A stretch of DNA of 64,000 nucleotides from Aquatica leii (GCA_035610365.1 CM069434.1:105326806-105390805); one strand, 5' to 3'. Positions 46,713 to 59,460 are shown, counted from the stretch's first letter. The notes: generated from the sequence alone by a model not told the origin. A program made the numbers and translations.

Positions 46713-47705
46713 TCAGCGGTTTTCAAACTGTAGTAAGCGTACCACTAGTGGTACGCAACGCTTCTCAAGGTGGTACGCAAGCAGCCATGGTCATAATAGA
46801 GCTGTATATAAGGTATAGGTTATAAAATATGAATAAATAAAACATTGTTTTCGAATTTCGCGCGCTGTCGCGGTCTTATTTGGTTTCCGTGCGGACCGGC
46901 ACTGCTTCGACGTTGCATTTACAACCCCCGTCTATTTTTTGAACCAGCGAGCCTCAGTATAGCTTTGGCGCTTGAGCAAAAGACCTGTATTTTTTAAACT
47001 TTGGTTTCAATTAATTAGTTGTGAGTAAAATAAATTAAATCAACATGGATAAGTGGCTTAATGGTGCAACATCAAACAAAACAACTTGTGCTGAAAATAT
47101 TGTTCCATCGAGCTCTACTTCAGAATCAAATTATGTGGTGGTTCAAAATGAAAAAGTCCTTATCAAAATACAAAAACTTGTAAGAAAATATGATCCTGAG
47201 TACATTAAAATTAGATTCACCGTGGTGAATGTAAATCATAAACCACGGCCACAATACGTAATATGTCTTCAGATTTTATCAAAGTATAAAACCCTTATTA
47301 TTAAATCGTCACCTTACCACAAAAAATTCTACGTTAGTAAGCAAACCAAAAGTTTTTTTCGTTTGAAAATTAACCGAAATGAAAAGCACTGAGAACATTA
47401 TGTCTTCGTTTAATGGCAGTACCGAAAAATCCGTAAAGGCATCTTGTTTAGTTAGCTTAAGAATAGCAACGTCTGGAAAAAATCATACACTTGGTGAAGC
47501 GTTGTTGTTGCCTGCAGCGAAAGATATGGTTACTTTTATGTTGGATGAGACATCAGCTAAAAGATATCATTGTCCAAAGATACCGTGTCGCTCGAGCTAT
47601 GACACGAAAATTGAGAGCTGTTGCCACACAAGAAAATCGGTTGCAGAAAATTGCACTTTCATGCATAGCAGCATCCACATACAACCACTCGAGCTTCTCT
47701 TAAAT
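46713..47705 (+). pseudogene. hAT (Buster/ZBED5-like) transposon, 5' end and N-terminal transposase
   Basis: The hAT terminus CAGCGGTTTTCAAACTGTAG lies at 46713, followed by the palindromic GCGTACCACTAGTGGTACGC typical of this family. The ORF from 47045 starts MDKWLNGATSNK. It has KYDPEYIKIRFT and the BED-type zinc finger start RPQYVICLQIL, decayed further on. In a shifted frame (47379 on) come VKASCLVSLRIATSGKNHTLGEALLLPAAKDMV, the conserved block after the BED finger in ZBED5-like hAT proteins, and a region near 47570 equivalent to the start of the catalytic core. The rest is cut off near 47705. A C-terminal fragment of the same kind of protein occurs at 63430-63870. Confidence 0.7.
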
Positions 47706-47779
47706 TAGCGAATGAATCTTTCACCTTTAACTAAAGTTAAAAGATATTGATTTTCGATTTGTGAGTTAATTTTGCGTGC

Positions 47780-48830
47780 AGCGTACTAGCTGTTCGTTTC
47801 TACAAAGCTTTAGACTCTTATCTTCACGTACGCCCAAGCTGCGCGATTTAAAATAGAGAGGGCCACAGTTCCTTTGGGTAAAACAGTTGCCCCTGTTTCT
47901 CGTTCTATTGTCGTTATCGTGCCTAAACAGGATTCTCTTTTGAAGACTTCAGAAAAAACTAAAACGACTCTGATCAAAGTCCTTAACCCGCAAACTTATG
48001 GCCTAGGACTAGACAGAATAACTAAGACCGGCAAAAAGTCAATATAGCTATCTATCCTTGACGTTTCTACAAAACTCTCCCTTGAGCAGGTAAAGGAGGC
48101 AATCCTATTACAAAATTTTGACAATGCTTCTGATGAGATTCTACATCTTGTCAATGAGTGAATAAAAGTTCTTTTCTGCTTTGGGCCTCGGGACAGAGTT
48201 AACGGTCACTGGAATCTGAAAAACCCACTAGAAGTCCAAAAATTCTTTTAGGCATCACGTTGCGTTGCGTTGAATAAATGTAGGGCGAATGATATTATCC
48301 GTGTTACGCGTTTTAATTGTTAGAAGTTTGGCCATCATTTAAATGACTTTAAAAGTTAAATATTGTGCGGCCATTCTGTTGAAAAGCACAAAATTCATGC
48401 GCAAACTGCACTGGTTTTGGCCATAATGGTAAAGTCATTAGACACAGTCTCGTCCAATACATGTTCAGCATATTGAAAACGACTCGACGCCAAGATAGCA
48501 AACATTACTTATTGACAATGAGGACTGTTGTTACAGAAATTATTGAAATTAACCACCGACTGATACAATTTAAGTTAACCTCCCTTCTAGAACCTATCCT
48601 TTAAAGAATTCTTGATTATAAATGCATAGATCCCGTTCGCCTAAACAAGGCAATTGCAAGTTCTGTTCTTACTTATCTTCTACGTGATACTTTGTGCCAC
48701 TATCCTAGATCTGTAGATACCGTCATTGGTAAGCTGGTCTCGATTTTTGCTAACGTAGCTTAAACCGCATACCCATAAGCTCTAGAGCCAGTGTACCGTG
48801 GTAGAGTTTTAAGTTAAAGCGAGTGGTGCG
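47780..48830 (+). pseudogene. R1-like LINE ORF1 (gag-like) remnant
   Basis: Phrases typical of R1/Jockey-type ORF1 are seen: KVLNPQTYGLGLDRITKTGKKS (about 47982) and further on RCVALNKCRANDI. A knuckle-like cysteine cluster follows (CXKFGHHLNDFK, CGHSVEKHK, about 48320-48400). These would bind element RNA. Stops are frequent. The assignment rests on weak similarity and on the RT fragments of an R1-like element further right. Confidence 0.5.
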
Positions 48831-49835
48831 TTTGTTACGCTGCTTTTCGTGTAACAAAAAAATAAGCGACGGCTAATACAGTTGTTTCCAGAGAGGGAGT
48901 CGCAAGCTTTGTGATGCTAGATTATAAATTAAATCTAGAAAGGCGTCAAAACGATGAAATATTAAATTAGGCAGATATCGTTTAACTCTACCCGCAGTTG
49001 GAAAAGAACAAATAACACGACAGAACTGATAACATATAATATGTAGTTATTTTATCACAGAAGTAGTTGAAGAGGACGAAAACAGTACATAAGTATAATT
49101 ATGTAAACGTTGCAAACAATATTACATGGGTTAATATCACAGACCAAATATTAGTTACGCCCTTGACTGGACAGCACGACGCACATCAAAACGATCTAAT
49201 CGGTCTATTTTTTACATTTAGCGAAGGAATGACTTTACTTTATTAAGTTATATTACAAGAATACGAAAATCAAAAGTCTAGAGAATCAAAGCGCACTAGA
49301 TAAGTATGTGACACACAAGAATAGTTTTAACATTAATTGTGATTACAACCTAGTAGGTACGTATGGCGATTCCAACAATCAACAAGACCAACGAAGTAGT
49401 ACTCGTATAAATAGAAAATGCAATACTTACAGTTGTGTATTATCCAGTAGGGGATTAGCTAATTCCATACCAGTATGAGTTAAAACGTAATATGAAATCT
49501 GACACAAAAACGTACATACGGCGTTATCGCAAGTAAATCCTGTCTTTAATTCATACGATAATTCAAGTAAATGAATGCGCCAAGTTTTCCTCTAATCAAC
49601 TTCGCACTTGTGTAAGTTTTTCTTTCAATAAAACGCTGTTCAACACCTCGACTTCAGCAACGTAACGTCATGGAAACTTTCCATTATTACAGGTGTTTTA
49701 TTAGCGCCACTGATAAAGGTCACAGATGGAGGAGTGGCGAGCCGCTAAAGAATTTATTTAAACCGTCGATACAAAAAAAGTTATATAATGACATACCCCA
49801 AATAAGCTTTCACTGAGACACAAAACCCGTTTCCA
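48831..49835. other. Non-coding block inside the LINE, possibly an LTR insertion
   Basis: About 1 kb with no coding content separates LINE ORF1 from the LINE RT. It begins with TGTTACGCTGC, like the TGTTAC solo LTRs elsewhere, but I could not align it with them or find a matching GTAACA end. Confidence 0.3.
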
Positions 49836-49839
49836 TTAT

Positions 49840-50720
49840 CACGTGGAATTGCGTAAAACAACTTGATGATGAAAGCCTGGTTGAGCGCAGATCCGGAAAC
49901 GGTCCGTGTTGTACAAGACGTTACCGGAAGAATAAATCGTTTGACAGCCGTCTACGAAAAGTGGGCGTGTCGAGGAGAAATTTAACCTACCAACTTTTTC
50001 ACATAACAAGTTGAGCACAAAAACACTATCAAAAAACTCCCGCAGACTTAAAAGCTCAATGGCTTGCCTCTTACAAGGTCGCGTTTTACTGGTACAAACT
50101 GGCAATAAAGACAGCAAAGTACAGCTCCGGGTAAAAATTTGTTCAAAAAAGCTTGGCGGCGAGCCCGTGAGGATTAGTTTAAAGGTTGTCCTCTCGTAAG
50201 TTTTTGTTGCTCCAACCGTCTTCTAATGTCCGAGACAGCGACAAATACACTATCTCAGCATACGAGACGATTAAAGTCATTGTTTGCTCTTTGTTTCCTG
50301 ATGACAATCCAATGATAAATAGTACTTTACATGCTCAAATAAAACCCGGCACTAATTTTCAAATAAGATCCTAACAGTACTGGGTGGTTACTAGAGATGA
50401 TACAGCCGCGGTGACTAGTAGCATTCCCAAAAACAAGTTTCCCGGACCTGACGGAATACATTGTAATGTCTTACGTGTAATTGTACAAGATTCCACCTTT
50501 TCTACAATCGTTGATTTGTTCAATTCATGCATTAACGATAACTCTATTAACAAAACTTAGCAAACTTTTTGAAAGTGTCTTTCTTAAAAGGTTCATGACG
50601 ACATTTCTCTACAAATGTTTTTCAACTTCAGTAAATATGGCTTTGTTCCAGGCAAAACCACGACTGACAACGTACGTAGATTAATAACCAATGTACGACT
50701 GGACGTCTCCAAGTACAGAC
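49840..50720 (+). pseudogene. R1-like LINE RT, N-terminal half
   Basis: A charged segment (about 49860-50160) resembles the region between endonuclease and RT. Then come SSIPKNKFPGPDGIHCNVLR (about 50415-50475) and YGFVPGKTTTDN (about 50633-50670). These are the finger and R-G-(K/R)-S-T-x-D motifs of R1-group RT. The RT stops near 50750 before the palm. A segment with the missing palm is found at 62481, in the same orientation, on the far side of a 12-kb insert. Confidence 0.65.
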
Positions 50721-50869
50721 GAGGTCGGTGTATATAAAGGTCTCAAATGTGACCTATTTCTACGATATTCTCCTTCCCCTACTCAAACCGTGTAGTCTTC
50801 GTCCGTCCGATTAACGACAACCACAGGTTTTTAATCGCGGATCCCGTTTTGTACCAAAATAGGTTGACT

Positions 50870-52924
50870 TACTTCCAATTTTGCTAAGGGCCTGGTACCA
50901 CGCCTGTCATAATATTTTTTCTGTGTTAGTTGTTCATTTTTTAAATCGTCCTTCACACTTTTTACTGTATACATAGCTTTTAAGGTCTTATTGGTAATTC
51001 ATAATGTAGATCTCTGTCCATTAAAAGACGGCATGGTGCAGGTAAGTTCTGTTTCGGTGTTACGTTATATTGTAACAATGCTGCAAATGTATCTTGATTT
51101 TTTCGACAACCTTTTCCCATTAAACCTTTCACAGTTTGGATAGTACGTTCGACCATTCCATTTGAACGAGGGTATTTCGGGCTAGATGTTTTAAACGCAA
51201 TATCATATTTCTTGAAAATTCCAGAAATTCATATGAGTTAAACGGTGGACCGTTATCAAAAAATATTTGATGGGGAATCCCATTTATCGCAAAAACATTC
51301 TTGAGAGAGGATATTACGGCTTGACCGGTTTTATTAGGCAACTTGTTTACAACAGCAGATTTGCTGTAATAATCAACAATGACAATAAAGTCAATCTGTC
51401 CTAGAAACATTAAATCAACGCCTACCTTCTGCCAAGGCAAGTCGGGAAGTTCATGAGGACTTAAAGGTTCCTTAGTATTTGACAACGAATATTGTTGACA
51501 CGTTAAACAACTTTTCAACATTTTTAGAGATTTTGGACCTGAAAATAGATTCACGAGATAACAATTTGTATGAGACGACTCCTTGGTGTACACGATGTAT
51601 TAATTGTAAAAACTCGGTTTAAAGACACTCGGGAATAATCAGCATTTGAATACAACAGTACATCTTTATGTAAAAAGATGTCACTTTTCAGAGTTTTAAA
51701 GGGTTTAATAGAACTTGGAACACTCGATTTGTGCTTAAGCCAACCATGTATAACATGATACTTCATTTTTCGCAGTGCATGATCTTCCTCTGCAGCTTTT
51801 TTCAACCTTTCTTCATTTTCAGAGTTTGTTAAGATCACTGAGTAGACTCTTAAATGTTAATCAAGGAAATCTGTATTTATATTAACCTATAATCTTCCAG
51901 GAACGTAGGACATCTCAAAGTGATATCTAAGAAATCGAAAAGTTAATTGTTGAATTCTTAGGGATAATTCATCCAATAGCCTTTTAAAAACACCTAGCAA
52001 AGGTCGGTGATCTGTTTTAATCTTGATCTTGTGCCCAAATGTGTAATAACGAAAACGCTTGCAACCATATACAACTGCAAGAAGTTCCTTTTTTAAATTT
52101 TTATGTAATTTTATCTTTGTTGGGTAGGTGTAAGTGCTGCTGAAGCATATTCAATTACGCAATTATTTTGGCTGATCATGGTACTTAGACCATATGAACT
52201 TGCATCAACGGAGAGGGTAATCTCTTTTTTGCTATCAAAACATGTTAGTACAGGTGACGATGTAACGAACTATTTTAACCTGTCAAAACACTTTGATTCA
52301 TTAGCAGTCCATTGCCAATCATTTTTATTACTTAGTAGTTTCCTAAGCATAGAAGTTTCTGGAGAAAGGTTTGGAATGAATTTGACCAATCATTCCAACA
52401 AATATTTGTAGGTCTTTACAGTGTTGGGGATATTTCATCTTAGAGATTGCTTGTATTTTATTCCCATTTGCTTCTATACCTTTTTGACTAAAATATGTTA
52501 TATAAAATGAACACGATTCTTACAGAATTGAGACTTTTCTAAATTCAAGGTAAGTCCAGATTTTGAAATTTTATTTAGCACAGTATCTAAATTTTAATTG
52601 TGCTCCTCTAATGTTTTCCTGAAAACTAAGACATCATCAAAATAAGTTATGACAATTTTTAACCATCTATCGTTTTACACATAAGTCTTTGAAATATTTC
52701 CGGGGCAGATCAAATGCCATAAGGTAACCTTAGAAATCTAAATCTACCAAAACAAGTGGCAATTGTACATAAAAATGAACTATAATTATCCAATGGAATT
52801 TGGAAGAATGTCGATGATGCATCTAGCAATGTAAAATATTTAGCACCAACAAGTTTACTAAATAGAACATCTTGGGTTCGTATATGATAGTTTTCAGGTT
52901 TAATATATTGGAACATTTGCGAAT
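50870..52924 (-). pseudogene. Mag-type Gypsy pol, 3' part (RT palm, RNase H, integrase)
   Basis: Reading leftward from 52924: FQYIKPENYHIRTQ, then GAKYFTLLDASSTFFQIPLD (first catalytic Asp) and FLRLPYGI. ITYFDDVLVF holds the catalytic pair (about 52645). RNase H: ITLSVDASSYGL and YASAALTPTQ (about 52130-52230). Integrase: CLTCQQYSLSNTKEPL, VGVDLMFLG (Asp), DFIVIVDYYSKSAV, FDNGPPFNS (second Asp) and NGMVERTIQTVKGLMGKG (Glu) at 50900-51593. This K02A2.6-like composition is typical of the Mag clade. The pol continues across a 6.8-kb insert at 59753. Stops are scattered. Confidence 0.75.
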
Positions 52925-53176
52925 AACGTCGATCTACGATTCGATAAAGCCAAGTTCCAGATAGCGAACGATAAATGCAGAAAGGTTGCGAATGTTCTAG
53001 ACTGAGATAACATGAATGTATATGAAGTGTTCGAGCATACGGAAGGTCAGTTCTGTATCAGCAATTACTGAATTAAGTTAAAATGTTACGGTGAAGATAA
53101 ATAAGTGATTAGCACGTGCGAAGTTTTAAATAAATAAAGTGTACATCGAGGAAAGTGAACGTGACTTTTAAAGCAG

Positions 53177-53768
53177 CACAGCAGACTCTCCGGTTAGAAC
53201 GACCAAAAACGTTGGATGACGCTTTTTAACCCACGCATTGGAGTTTGAAGCAGCAAAACAAACATCGTAACGAGACGGTCATAAACTCTGTTGTGCTGCA
53301 GAAGTTCCCGCGCAGACACTGGAAAGCATCGAGGAGATAGCGCGACGAATACTTCGGGAAAGAGGAGTGACAACTTTGAACTGCGGTGAAATAGGCCATG
53401 TACGAAAGCATCGTACTAAACCGAAGAAGAAGTCGAGTACAGCGCTCGAAAATTTGGAACGAGCTGACTAAAAGAGACAAAAGGTAATCTCGTTTAGTCA
53501 GGCCCCAGAGCTTACCATTCAAATGGCATCGCCTAGGGAGCAATTGCATAGCATTTATCTAGATGGCAAGTTCAATGGAAGAAGCGTTCAGTTACTGGTT
53601 GAGACGGAAGCGACAAAGACCATCATTCGTTCTGACATCTTATTAGAAAACGAGAAGACGTTACCAGTAACAGTACGACTTTGAACGGCGACGAGCGAAG
53701 AAATACCTACTCGCGGACAAGTACAAGTGACCATTGGTTTGGGAAATGGAGTACTCGACCATCAAGTT
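53177..53768 (+). pseudogene. Gypsy copy 2: gag end and protease
   Basis: Corresponds to 28800-29394 of the first copy: gag end (QQTLRLERPKTLDD), then a zinc-knuckle remnant and the protease region MASPREQLHSIYLDG. The active site reads VETEATKTII instead of VDTGATKTII, so the catalytic Asp and Gly are lost. Stops are present. It breaks at CATCAAGTT where the LTR element was inserted. Confidence 0.75.
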
Positions 53769-54080
53769 TGTAATAAAAAATACAGTGACGGAAAAATTAT
53801 ATCAAAATAAAGGTAAACTCACCAATAATTAGATGGAATGAATACAAATTAAATTACATAGGCTTTTACGCCATAATAAAGAAAATTTGACTTCCCCGCA
53901 TCACTACAACGCGCACGCCAAGCGTGGCCCCAGCGAAAGTGAAGTTCAAACCACCTTCACGTCGGTTAAAACAACGCGACGTTGCCAACCTGAATAAATT
54001 TACGTGCAGTATTAGTTGCAAAAAAAATAAACGAATGTAAAATTGAATTTTAATGTAATGAATTCAAACGGGACGTTACA
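53769..54080 (-). repeat. LARD-like element 3' LTR (internally deleted)
   Basis: Matches the first 25 and last 291 bases of the other LTR with about one substitution (TAGGCTTTT vs TAGGTTTTT). The deletion junction is TACAGTGACGGAAAAATTAT. Confidence 0.85.
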
Positions 54081-56487
54081 CACCCCCTCCATAAAATTTG
54101 AAATCGGAAGGTTTCAAACTTCGAAGTGCAGAACAAAACAAACAAACGCAAAAATCAACAACAAACGCAAAGTAAACGACAACAAACGCAAAAAGCAATA
54201 ACAAACGCAAAAAGCAAGTCTCGCAACATCGTTGCACAAGAGTCAAATTCCAAAAACTTATTTCCTAAACAAAATAACTTAACCTAATGAAATCCTAATC
54301 TAAACCTTAAACTAGAAGTCAAAATCGGTAAAGGTAGTAAAACCTAATAAGTCACAATCGAGGATAGCGGATTACACTTTAGAAATACCGTCCAACCTAC
54401 CATTTTCCCAAAGCGGAAGATGAAATTAGAATTACAAGTTCGACAGTACTATGTAACGAAGGATATAGATAAAAGAGGGACGTCGCGCGAATCCGCGTCA
54501 TCGTTTGACGTATATTCCACAAATACCAAAACCACTCGAAACAATTTCCACCTTACTCAATAACTCAAAAAGAGAAGAGATTGAAAATAGAATTGAAGAA
54601 GAAATATTAAACAAAAGTTCCTAAGGTTAGTCGGCTCTTACGACAAGCAACAGGTATTGCTGTGAGAAAATTCTGCTCCCGTCCTCACACAGGGCAAATG
54701 AATAAATAACAAGATTAAAAACTTTAAAATGAAATGAAAATGATCACCAATACTTCAAACAAGGAAAATAGGTATTAATGCTCTAAATGAGTTTTAAAGT
54801 TACACATATAATAATATGCTCAAAGGTAAACTCAAAATGATCGTCTTAACAACTGCAAGTAAGCAATTAAAAAACTCAAATACGAGAAGACGAGTTCCAG
54901 AGAAGAAATTCTCAGAATCGGCAATAAATGTAATCAAATACATCAAAATAAAGCAGTAAAATAACTGCAAATAAAATAAAAGTCTTTGGTCAGCGCATTA
55001 ACCAAAGAATTCATATACCCACACTGTGGTATACAATAAACATTGAGATTTCCTCAACAAAATAAAATATAAGGCATCCAATCACTTAGATTGTAATGAC
55101 CCCCAAGGGTGAGCATCAATAAAATTTAATTAAAAATGTTAAATCCCAAACCGAAGCTTGAAGTAAAGAAGAATCAATTTCAATTCATGTTTGAATCGTA
55201 AGTCAAATTCAGGTTAATATGAGACTCGGTTGGCTGAACAGCCTCCAAAGCCATACATAAAGAAATTAATTGAGAAATAGAAGTATTCATCTCAGTCGTA
55301 GTTGAATTGAAGTTGTTAGAAAAGAACTTGAAATCGAAAACAAATGTATCAATAAGAGTAACTTCACAGTTATCAGAAACATACAAAACAATCGAAACAA
55401 AACTCTCGAACCATACACACAACAAACATTCTCAAACATCAAATCATAGAGCGCTCCTTACAAAAGTAAAACATACTAAGTACATCCTAAAGATACCGTA
55501 AGAAAAATATAACATATGGTCAAATACCAAATTTCAAAAATACTGAATGCAAAAACTTCCAAATGTAACGAATAACACAAATTCAGGTAAACAAATCAAC
55601 TTCAATACACTAAAACAGAACTGAACAAACAAAAATAGGATTAACTTAAGATCACTAGTCTGTTGCATTAATGATAGGCAATCTAAGAAGAGGGAACTTC
55701 TGAGTTTCACGAGATCCACTCATAATGTTGTACACCCACAACTAAAAAGTACCAAAAACACAAGCGAAACTGACATAAACAATCGTTAAATCAACCTAAT
55801 AATACCAAAAACTTATTTACTTGGCATAAAAACCAAATGAAACAAAACAAATTTTACAATAAAAATCACGATAAAACTAAACACAAACTAAAACAAGAAA
55901 CTTAAACAAAAACAAAAGAAAATCAAACAAGTCAAAACTATACTAACATATCAAAAAGAAATAACAGTTCATATTTCCTAAAATATGATCACTGCTTTCA
56001 CATCCTGAAGACGGAGCTTCAAAACAAGACAAAATTTAAAATGACATAAACCAAAAGACAAAACATATTCGTGTGAACTCTGTGTTTCACTTCGAATGTC
56101 TAATAAATCATAATCGTAATCAACCAGAAGAAAATCTCTTTCAAAACCTAAACAAAATAGAATCGAACAAATTTCAACTGTTGAATAATTTAGAAAAATC
56201 ATTAAATCAAATTTTACAAGAAATAATTTAGCTCTTAACAACTTTTGTCTACTATCGACATTTTCATTACTAGCATCAACGCCTCGCAAAAACAATTCAT
56301 AACATAGCTCGTCACTTCTGAGAGCTTTGACAAAATACATCATCACAATAAAATCAAATTCAAAAATAAATCTTAACCTAAAATACACAACATAATAAAA
56401 TAAGTACAAAAATATTCCAAATTTAAAATATAGGAAATTCACAGTAATTACTTCATTCAAAATTCAGTCCCAAGTTAGTAGCGACAG
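54081..56487 (-). other. LARD-like element internal region
   Basis: Mostly non-coding. On the minus strand the open frame 55978-56460 begins near the 5' LTR, and within it ALRSDELCYELFLRG…NVDSRQKLLRAKL resembles the N-terminus of some insect Gypsy gag proteins (weak). A purine-rich stretch near 54140-54225 repeats AACAAACGCAAAAA several times. No pol is seen, so the element would need proteins from a relative to move. Confidence 0.5.
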
Positions 56488-57599
56488 TGTAATAAAAAAT
56501 ACAGTGACGGAATAAAGAACGTATAATAAAAGTAAAAATACATTTAATGAATGCAAAATAATAATTTGACCACGGCAAGCAATCGTAAGCACAGACCTCA
56601 AGGTGATGGGTTGAATGCAAGTAAATACAAAGATGTGAACTCCTTAAATTTATTAACTATACTTAACATACTATTTACATTTGAGAACAATGAACAATAT
56701 TTGAATTAAACATATTAGAATAAAACAGTATTTAAAATAAAATATTTGGACGCCAACCACATTAAGTGATGAATAAAAAGCGTAAAATCTTACACCTAAT
56801 AAGTAATTAATATTAAATGCAAAAAATAGTAAACGGTAAATTTGTTATCGAGTATGTTTCCCGAAAGGTTTTAAACAACACAATTTAATTATTTGAAGAT
56901 AAAATGCAGTATCTTAATTTTTGTTGACTCACCAAGTTTAATATAACGTTATCGGATATCTTCTATTTTTAGCACATCTTGGTTAACGTGATAAAATTCT
57001 TCAACAGGAATAAACCAATGTATAATAAACTTCAATAACTGATAATCCATTAATTAAATGACAAAACCAAAAGAAAGTATCCAGAATAAAAATCCAATAA
57101 ACGAAAAGATCCAGAATAAAAAGAAAGATCCAATAAAAATAAAAGATCCAATGAAAAGAATAAGACCCTAAATACAAATAATTAGAACGGTTTTTTAAAT
57201 GACATCATGTACTTACGTCACACCTTCAATGTAACGGTCTTCGAAATAAATTCCTTTGTCTTAACTATTGCGCAATATTGCGAAACCACTAAAAATGTTG
57301 AATTCAATAGAAAAATTATATCAAAATAAAGGTAAACTCACCAATAATTAGATGGAATGAATACAAATTAAATTACATAGGTTTTTACGCCATAATAAAG
57401 AAAATTTGACTTCCCCGCATCACTACAACGCGCACGCCAAGCGTGGCCCCAGCGAAAGTGAAGTTCAAACCACCTTCACGTCGGTTAAAACAACGCGACG
57501 TTGCCAACCTGAATAAATTTACGTGCAGTATTAGTTGCAAAAAAAATAAACGAATGTAAAATTGAATTTTAATGTAATGAATTCAAACGGGACGTTACA
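56488..57599 (-). repeat. LARD-like element 5' LTR (full length)
   Basis: 1112 bp, TGTAATAAAAAATACAG to AACGGGACGTTACA. It is preceded on its inner side by GTAGCGACAG, the expected primer-site position on the minus strand. It is related to the solo LTR at 4298-5162. Confidence 0.85.
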
Positions 57600-58812
57600 A
57601 GTTCTAGTAGCCGACATCACGGAAGAAGTTATCCTGGGAATGGACGTGATAAAGAAGTACGGGTTCCATTTGGATATGACGAACGATGTCCTGAAGATCG
57701 ACAAAGAAGAAATTCCTTTTCATTCGTTAGAGAAGGCAACTGTGCTAGTCTTACTGAGTGAAGATGTGACTCTGCTTGCGAGGACTGAAAGTGTGGTGAT
57801 GGTACGCCTAGATGGAAAACTCTGGGAAGGCTACATACGCGCGATTGAGCCAATGGAGGGCGGCTTAGTTAAAAAGCCGCTACTCGTTGGCAGAACTTTA
57901 GTACGAGTAAAGAACACGATGTCAGTAAGGATCTTAAACATCAACTCAGATCCTGTAACGTTAAAAAAGAAGACCGTAGTAGGCCAATGCACGCCAGTAT
58001 CACAAATTGTGAGAAGCGTGAAGTCGAACGAAGATACATTTTCAAAGTGTCCACAACATCTATTGGACATTCTTACCACCAAATGCCAAAACCTCAGTCA
58101 AGACCAGCTGGCTAAAGTTAAAGTGTTGATCCAAGAGTGTCAAGATGTGTTCGCGCTGGAAAATAGTTCCAAAGGGAGAACTAACGTGGTGAAACTTAAA
58201 ATTAATACCGGAGACGCTCGACCAATACGACTACATCCACGCAGACTTCCTTTGGCGAAAAAAGAGGAAGCCGAACAAATAATTACCAATATGGAGAGAG
58301 AAGGCGTGATTGAACCTTCAAGTAGCCCATGGGCAACCCCAGTGGTACTCGTAAAGAAGAAGGATGGATCAACCAGGTTTTGCGTAGACTACAGACAGCT
58401 AAACAACGTGACCAAAAAAAAACAGCTACCCTTTACCTGGAATTGACGATACGTTAGACATCCTGTCAGGATTCCAGTGGTTTTCCACATTGGATTTAAA
58501 GAGTGGTTACTGCCAGGTAGAATTGGAACCCAACGATCGTGAGAAAACAGCATTTGCGATAGGAAGTGGTTTACGGCAGTTCAACGTGATGCCCTTTGGC
58601 CTGTGTAACGCCCCTGCAACGTTCGAGAGTTTAATGGATACCATCTTGCGCGGATTGTCTTGGAAGACGTGCTTGGTTTACCTAGACGACGTAATCGTGG
58701 TTGGAAAGTCGTTTAAAGAACACTTCAACAACTTGGAAGAAGTGTTTCAGCGACTACGTGGGGCTAATCTCAATCTGAGCCCAAAGAAGTGCCACGTATT
58801 TGAGGAGGAAGA
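57600..58812 (+). pseudogene. Gypsy copy 2: protease end, connector and reverse transcriptase
   Basis: Resumes at [26 protein letters not shown] long open frame runs to 58446 (LRIL connector, then the finger region [24 protein letters not shown] and FCVDYRQLN, which is missing from copy 1). After one frameshift (58440) RT continues: MDLKSGYCQVELEP, MPFGLCNAPATFESLM and VYLDDVIVVG, with the catalytic YLDD intact. It ends abruptly at KKCHVFEEE (58812), where a LINE 3' end is joined. Better preserved than copy 1 in this region. Confidence 0.8.
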
Positions 58813-59460
58813 GGTTGGAGGAGGAGGAGGGTGTAGACCCACCAAACCACCTGAACTTGCTTGGTACAAGTTGGCCACATAAAGAATAGGTAAGAGTAGG
58901 AAAAGCATCATTAAAAAGAAAGTCTAGTTAGACTTAGTCGATGGGCTAAGTATCGGTACGTGCTTTGTGAGCACGCGGTTCAACGAGGCACCTGCCTTAC
59001 GGTTTATCCTCGCTTCTAAGGCATACAACCAAGTAGGTAGGAGAAGGATTTAGAAACTTGTAAAGGAACTAAGAGAGGTTGAGTTAATTAAGTAGCTACG
59101 GCGAATCGAAACTAAAAAGCTTATTCAAAATAAAATGATTCTAAATTAAATTTCATGCTGTTAATAATAATAAAAACTAAATACCTACTTTGCCGTAGCG
59201 TACTTGTAAGAAAATAAACAAAACCATGCAAAATACGTTAGAAAATAAATCTTTATTCTTATTGTAGACTCTGGTCTCTCTTTGCGAAATGTCTATAAAT
59301 ATTCACATCAGGCACCGGTTTGAGAATGGCCTGAGGAGAATCGGGATAATAATTGACAGTAGATAACAGGGCACTCCGATCATCATCGAATTCGCGACAA
59401 GCGAGAATCCGATGTGCCTGGGTGTCAGGAACGCCGCACGACGGACACCTAAACTAAACG
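58813..59460 (-). mobile_element. R1-like LINE 3'-end fragment, inverted
   Basis: On the minus strand the translation has a C-terminal zinc-finger-like CPSCGVPDTQAHRILACRE (about 59395-59450). This matches CSSCGVSDTPAHRILAYRE of the LINE at about 63110. The end GGTGGGTCTACA…CTCCTCCTCC (about 58816-58850) matches 63342-63375 in inverted orientation. It is a 5'-truncated copy that landed in the Gypsy RT. The Gypsy 3' half is missing beyond it. Confidence 0.7.

Larger units (their letters stand above)
53769..57599 (-). mobile_element. Non-autonomous LTR retrotransposon (LARD-like) with 4-bp target duplication
   Basis: Flanked by AGTT on both sides (53765-53768, 57600-57603), inserted in Gypsy copy 2. 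LTRs begin TGTAAT and end GTTACA on the plus strand. Next to the left LTR is CCCCCTCC, i.e. a polypurine tract on the minus strand, so the element reads right to left with LTR start TGTAACGTCCC. The interior (54081-56487) has no pol genes. The left LTR is 312 bp because about 800 bp have been deleted from its middle. The shared parts are almost identical, which indicates a young insertion. Confidence 0.85.

Noticed and set aside
55978..56460. 160-codon minus-strand ORF as a host gene
   Set aside because: Lies just inside the LARD-like element's 5' LTR; only a weak gag-like segment is seen, so it was described as part of the element.
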